Shown piece by piece: positions 5,814 through 8,551 of a stretch of 8,551 nucleotides of DNA; position 1 is the first letter of the stretch; every line of letters begins with the position of its first letter. The notes under the pieces are model-generated. The model saw only the letters and a list, made by a program, of their open reading frames with translations. It did not search any database and was not told where the DNA came from. The translations under genes were made by a program, and so were the position numbers. Origin of the DNA: Deltaproteobacteria bacterium (GTDB lineage: Bacteria; Desulfobacterota; DSM-4660; Desulfatiglandales; B25-G16); the NCBI GenBank assembly GCA_019308645.1, contig JAFDHR010000104.1, positions 1-8,551 of the forward strand. The letters run 5' to 3'.

Positions 5814-6119
5814 ATGGAAAAAATATATATACTGGGAGATATCCATACGGTTACTGGCTTTCGGCTTGCCGGGGTCGAAGGAAGGGTTGCAGATAGGGAA
5901 AGTGTAGATATACACCTTAATGAACTTCTAAAAAGAGGGGATGCAGGGGTAATAGTTATTACCCGGGAGCTGGCCGAAGAGATACCGGAAAAGATTTACA
6001 GTGTCAATTTAAACTCGGTCACACCGGTGATCATTGAAATACCCGGCATTGATGACTCAAGGGGTTTTAGCACGTCAATACTCAATTATATTACTGAAGC
6101 ATTGGGAATATCCATTTGA
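5814..6119 (+). CDS. ntpG: V-type ATPase subunit F (central shaft)
   Basis: A 101-residue soluble protein of the AtpF/NtpG family (usual length 95-115) that, with D, forms the rotating central shaft coupling the A3B3 head to the ring. The N-terminus MEKIYILGDIHTVTGFRLAG matches the family signature (beta strand, GD, then VTGFrLAGveG). GDAGVIVITRELAEEIPEKI and TPVIIEIPG follow, completing the Rossmann-like fold before a short C-terminal helix. The start is certain from the family, but no Shine-Dalgarno sequence is present. Before the MITE-like insertion, translation was probably coupled to the end of K; now 234 bases separate the two genes. E begins 11 bases after the stop. Confidence 0.9.
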   Translation: MEKIYILGDIHTVTGFRLAGVEGRVADRESVDIHLNELLKRGDAGVIVITRELAEEIPEKIYSVNLNSVTPVIIEIPGIDDSRGFSTSILNYITEALGISI

Positions 6120-6130
6120 GTAACTGAAAA

Positions 6131-6790
6131 ATGGAAGACAATACTTTGAAAACAAATAGGGATGAGACAGCACTGATAAACTCACTCAGAGAAAATTCTG
6201 CCCACAAAAAAAGTGTTATTATGCAGCGTGCTGACGATGAGATAAGCAAGCTGGAGAAGAGCTATATCTCAGATATAGAAGAATTAAAAAAGAAGATCAA
6301 TGATGAGACCGGCAGTAAAATTGATCAAGAGCTTTCAAAGATTAGAAACAGGGCACTCATTGAGAAAAAGAAGCTACAGTTGCGCATTATAGAAGATTTT
6401 ATTGCAACCATGATTGAAGAGGCGATCTGTGAACTGAGAAGTAGTGGCAAAGATAGATATAAAGAATTTTTACTGGATGCAATGGATGAATCGCTTTCAC
6501 AGATCAAGGGAGGGGAGGCTCTGGTTTACATCTCAGAAGAGGATATGATGCTGGAGGGAACAAATATTAAAGAGACTATTATGCAGAAAGCAGGACATTC
6601 ACCGGACATCAGTATAGTTGTGGATAAAGATATAACTCAAGGGGGGGCTATTGTTTTTGATAAAGAAAGAGGTCTCTATTACAACAGCACCATTGAGAGA
6701 ATTGTATATAGAAAATTCGATGAGATACGCAAAAAAGTCTTAAACATTCTTTCTGAAAGGAACATTATTAATAACCAACTAACCAGGTGA
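6131..6790 (+). CDS. ntpE: V-type ATPase subunit E (peripheral stalk)
   Basis: A 219-residue protein, slightly longer than the usual 185-210. Residues 1 to about 110 form a long charged helix (LEKSYISDIEELKKKINDET, then LIEKKKLQLRIIEDFI) that pairs with the G/H-like subunit. Residues about 110-205 form the globular alpha/beta domain that binds the top of the head: SGKDRYKEFLLDAMDES, GEALVYISEEDM, and the conserved stretch DITQGGAIVFDKERGLYYNS close to the C-terminus, followed by TIERIVYRKFDEIRKKVLNI. The GG(a/v)iv...g...vd/nnT-like pattern is the best family marker. ATG 6131 follows CTGAAAA, the same bases that precede the start of subunit C (CTGAAAAATG in both), without a clear Shine-Dalgarno sequence. 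A 201-base spacer with hairpins separates it from A. Confidence 0.88.
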   Translation: MEDNTLKTNRDETALINSLRENSAHKKSVIMQRADDEISKLEKSYISDIEELKKKINDETGSKIDQELSKIRNRALIEKKKLQLRIIEDFIATMIEEAICELRSSGKDRYKEFLLDAMDESLSQIKGGEALVYISEEDMMLEGTNIKETIMQKAGHSPDISIVVDKDITQGGAIVFDKERGLYYNSTIERIVYRKFDEIRKKVLNILSERNIINNQLTR

Positions 6791-6874
6791 AATTGAAAGC
6801 CCAATAATTTAATATATCGGAATTTCTACAACTTACTGAAATTAGAGGTTTTAATGACAACCGATTTATGCCAT

Positions 6875-6899
6875 CCGGGCCGTAGGCCCTACAGGCCGG
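6875..6899. repeat. GC-rich imperfect palindrome in the E-A spacer
   Basis: A 25-base dyad centred on C6887. CCGGGCCGTAGG and CCTACAGGCCGG are complementary at 10 of 12 positions. It stands out strongly from the AT-rich surroundings and resembles dispersed REP-like sequences, though I do not recognise the family. It has no T-run after it. Confidence 0.65.
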
Positions 6900-6908
6900 A
6901 GTCCAATT

Positions 6909-6921
6909 GGGGCGAAGCCCC
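6909..6921. repeat. Small perfect hairpin GGGGC-GAA-GCCCC in the E-A spacer
   Basis: Five G-C pairs close a GAA triloop, nine bases after the preceding palindrome. The pair of hairpins may protect or shape the operon RNA between E and A. No riboswitch or terminator pattern could be recognised around it. The rest of the spacer (6791-6874 and 6922-6991) also holds an AATTTC/GAAATT dyad (6821-6826 and 6838-6843) and no gene. Confidence 0.65.
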
Positions 6922-6991
6922 TAAGTTCGAGGATAGGAAAGTGTGAACACAACTTTAAGTAGATACAGCGCAAGAAGCTAAAGAGGCAAAG

Positions 6992-7645
6992 GTGGAAGAG
7001 TCAGCTATAACAGGAAGAATTATAAGCGTTAATGGTCCTATTGTTAAGGCTAAGGGTTTAGTGGAAATCAGCATGTTTGATATCGCAGAGGTTGGACCGG
7101 ACAGGCTTATTGGTGAGGTTATAAGGCTTGAGGAGGATCTTGCCATTATACAGGTTTATGAGGATAATACAGGTCTGAAACCGGGAGATGAGGTGCGATC
7201 CTATGGCAGACCATTATCTGTTTTGTTAGGACCCGGGCTGATTGCAAACATTTATGATGGTATCCAGCGCCCCCTCATAGGAATTGCAGAAAGCTGTGGA
7301 AACCACATCCTCATGGGAACTGCAGATAGATGTTATATTAAAAAAGGGATAAAGATAGCTCCCCTGGATCCTGAAAAGAAATGGGATTTTAAACCCACTG
7401 TCAAGGAGGGGGATGTCGTAAAGGAGGGTTCTGTAATTGGAGAACTTCAGGAAACTGAATTAGTCCTTCATAAAACAATTGTGCCACCGGGAATCACAGG
7501 AAAGGTTGAATTTATTGCTGAGGCCGGAGGATATTCAATAGAAGATCCTATATACACAATTGATCAGGGCAAAAAGATCTATAATGGAAAACTTGCCGAT
7601 TACTGGCCTGGTAACACCTCTCATTACCGGGCAAAGAATACTTGA
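6992..7645 (+). CDS. ntpA: V-type ATPase catalytic subunit A, N-terminal fragment (frame broken)
   Basis: This frame encodes the first roughly 206 residues of subunit A: the N-terminal beta-barrel ([55 protein letters not shown]) and the bulge, or non-homologous, domain (DWDF-like [15 protein letters not shown] through [20 protein letters not shown]). Homology reaches the WP at 7604-7609, the beginning of the family's WPVRxPRP motif. The frame then runs on with [11 protein letters not shown], which is out-of-frame reading of the next conserved block, and stops at 7643-7645. The GTG start at 6992 has AAGAGG (6981-6986) five bases upstream. The frame is open back to 6959, but without an ATG. 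The rest of the gene continues in another frame from about 7611. On its own this fragment lacks the nucleotide-binding domain and cannot be catalytic. Confidence 0.85.
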   Translation: MEESAITGRIISVNGPIVKAKGLVEISMFDIAEVGPDRLIGEVIRLEEDLAIIQVYEDNTGLKPGDEVRSYGRPLSVLLGPGLIANIYDGIQRPLIGIAESCGNHILMGTADRCYIKKGIKIAPLDPEKKWDFKPTVKEGDVVKEGSVIGELQETELVLHKTIVPPGITGKVEFIAEAGGYSIEDPIYTIDQGKKIYNGKLADYWPGNTSHYRAKNT

Positions 7646-8551
7646 TACCTTTTTCCCTATTGCCAGAGGCGGCACCGCTGCAATTCCCGGAGGGTTTGGG
7701 ACCGGTAAGACTATGACTCAGCATGCTCTTGCAAAGTGGTGCAACGCAGATATTATTGTGTATATTGGATGTGGTGAGAGAGGCAACGAGATGACAGAGG
7801 TGCTAAACGATTTTCCGCGGCTTGTTGATGAGAGAACCGGAAGGCCGCTAATGGAAAGAACGGTCATGATTGGCAATACATCGAATATGCCTGTTCCTGC
7901 ACGGGAGGTAAGTATTTATACTGGCGTTACTATTGCAGAGTATTACAGAGATATGGGTTACAGCGTTGCAGTCATGGCGGATTCTACCTCACGCTGGGCT
8001 GAAGCACTTCGAGAGCTGTCAAGCAGATTAGGAGATATGCCTGCAGAGGAGGGCTTCCCACCGTATCTTGCAACCAGGCTTGCAGAATTCTATGAAAGGG
8101 CAGGCCTTGTAGAGACACTATCGAATGAGGAAGGCAGCATAACAATTATCGGAGCCGTGTCTCCGCCTGGTGGTGATTTCTCAGAGCCTGTTACACAGCA
8201 CACTACCAGATTTATACGATGTTTCTGGGCCCTTGACAAGATTCTTGCAGATGCACGGCACTATCCTTCAATAAGCTGGATAGATAGCTATACAGAATAT
8301 CTTAATGAGATTCAAGAATGGTGGAGTGAACTTGAAAGTGAGTGGATCGCGCTGCGAAATGATGCAATAAATATATTGCTGGAGGATACCAGGCTTCAAC
8401 AGATAGTTAAGCTTGTTGGTCCCGATGCATTGCCTGTGGGTCAGCGATTCATCCTTTTCTGCGCTGAGATCATTAAGAATGCATTCCTGCAGCAGAATTC
8501 TTTTGATCCCAAGGATATGTATTGCAGTCCTGACAAGCAGATAAAGCTCCT
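7584..8551 (+). CDS. ntpA: V-type ATPase catalytic subunit A, nucleotide-binding and C-terminal part (runs off window)
   Basis: The frame is open from ATG 7584 to the window edge. True homology starts at [16 protein letters not shown] (from 7611). The P-loop GGFGTGKT lies at 7689-7712; relatives mostly have GPFGSGKT, so Pro is replaced by Gly and Ser by Thr. The catalytic loop [13 protein letters not shown], the block [38 protein letters not shown] (Walker B region) and [15 protein letters not shown] all follow in order. The helical C-terminal domain then starts and is cut by the window edge, perhaps 50-60 residues short of the end. Every catalytic motif is intact, so this part has been kept under selection until recently or is still used. 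The ATG at 7584 lies in the region overlapping the upstream fragment and is not a normal start for this family. Either it is a real split or recently broken gene, or the break is a sequence or assembly error. Confidence 0.85.
   Translation, partial: MENLPITGLVTPLITGQRILDTFFPIARGGTAAIPGGFGTGKTMTQHALAKWCNADIIVYIGCGERGNEMTEVLNDFPRLVDERTGRPLMERTVMIGNTSNMPVPAREVSIYTGVTIAEYYRDMGYSVAVMADSTSRWAEALRELSSRLGDMPAEEGFPPYLATRLAEFYERAGLVETLSNEEGSITIIGAVSPPGGDFSEPVTQHTTRFIRCFWALDKILADARHYPSISWIDSYTEYLNEIQEWWSELESEWIALRNDAINILLEDTRLQQIVKLVGPDALPVGQRFILFCAEIIKNAFLQQNSFDPKDMYCSPDKQIKL
7604..7616 (+). other. Frame-change and deletion junction within subunit A gene
   Basis: Tgg-cct (WP) in the first frame is followed directly by gta-aca-cct (VTP) in the next frame. 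In the family about 18 residues run from this W to the P before the (L/M)xTGQR motif. Here the same span takes 16 bases instead of about 54, so roughly 38 bases are missing, a number that by itself produces the frame change. The lost stretch holds the conserved VRxPRP linker. Confidence 0.7.

Noticed and set aside
6828..6955. Second MITE-type insertion bounded by ACAACTT repeats
   Set aside because: The direct repeat is only 7 bases in AT-rich DNA and the bounded segment has no inverted ends; kept only as a possibility in the findings.
6870..6991. Riboswitch before the A subunit gene
   Set aside because: Two hairpins are present but no known aptamer core, expression platform or terminator could be recognised, and the location inside an ATPase operon gives no ligand clue.

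Overview
The window (about 40% G+C by eye) holds a small regulatory region followed by most of a V-type (A/V-type, rotary) ATPase operon; all supported genes are on the + strand. The first 289 bases are the C-terminal end of quinolinate synthase (nadA). Then come an Rrf2-family regulator with its own promoter and a perfect inverted repeat, a 50-codon remnant that looks like the N-terminus of a DUF39/homocysteine-biosynthesis protein, and a TetR-family regulator.

From about 1.9 kb to the right edge lie the ATPase genes in the order G/H-like coiled-coil subunit, C (d-like), I (a-like), K (proteolipid c), F, E and A. Subunits B and D are not in the window and would be expected to the right. Together these encode the peripheral stalk (E and the G/H-like protein), the central-stalk cap and shaft (C, F), the membrane ion channel (I and the K ring) and the catalytic head (A).

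Three things break the compactness of this operon. Between K and F sits a 221-bp non-coding element with imperfect terminal inverted repeats and three internal palindromes. It is bounded by a perfect 8-bp direct repeat (TAAAGTTT), which makes it a convincing MITE-type insertion; removing it restores a K stop codon 5 nt upstream of the F start. Between E and A is a 201-bp spacer with two GC-rich hairpins. The A gene itself is split by a frame change at about 7610, where roughly 38 nt appear to be missing and the conserved WPxRxPRP-like linker is lost.

The organism is probably a Gram-negative anaerobic bacterium. The V-type ATPase, an Rrf2 gene next to a DUF39 remnant, and small dispersed repeats of the 'CACAAAG' type all resemble what I know from Desulfobacterota, Nitrospirota, Planctomycetota and similar environmental lineages. 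This is an inference from gene content, and no lineage can be fixed from the window. I saw no tRNA, rRNA, CRISPR array, complete insertion sequence or clearly novel multi-gene system. The most notable items are the MITE with its target duplication and the disrupted A gene.
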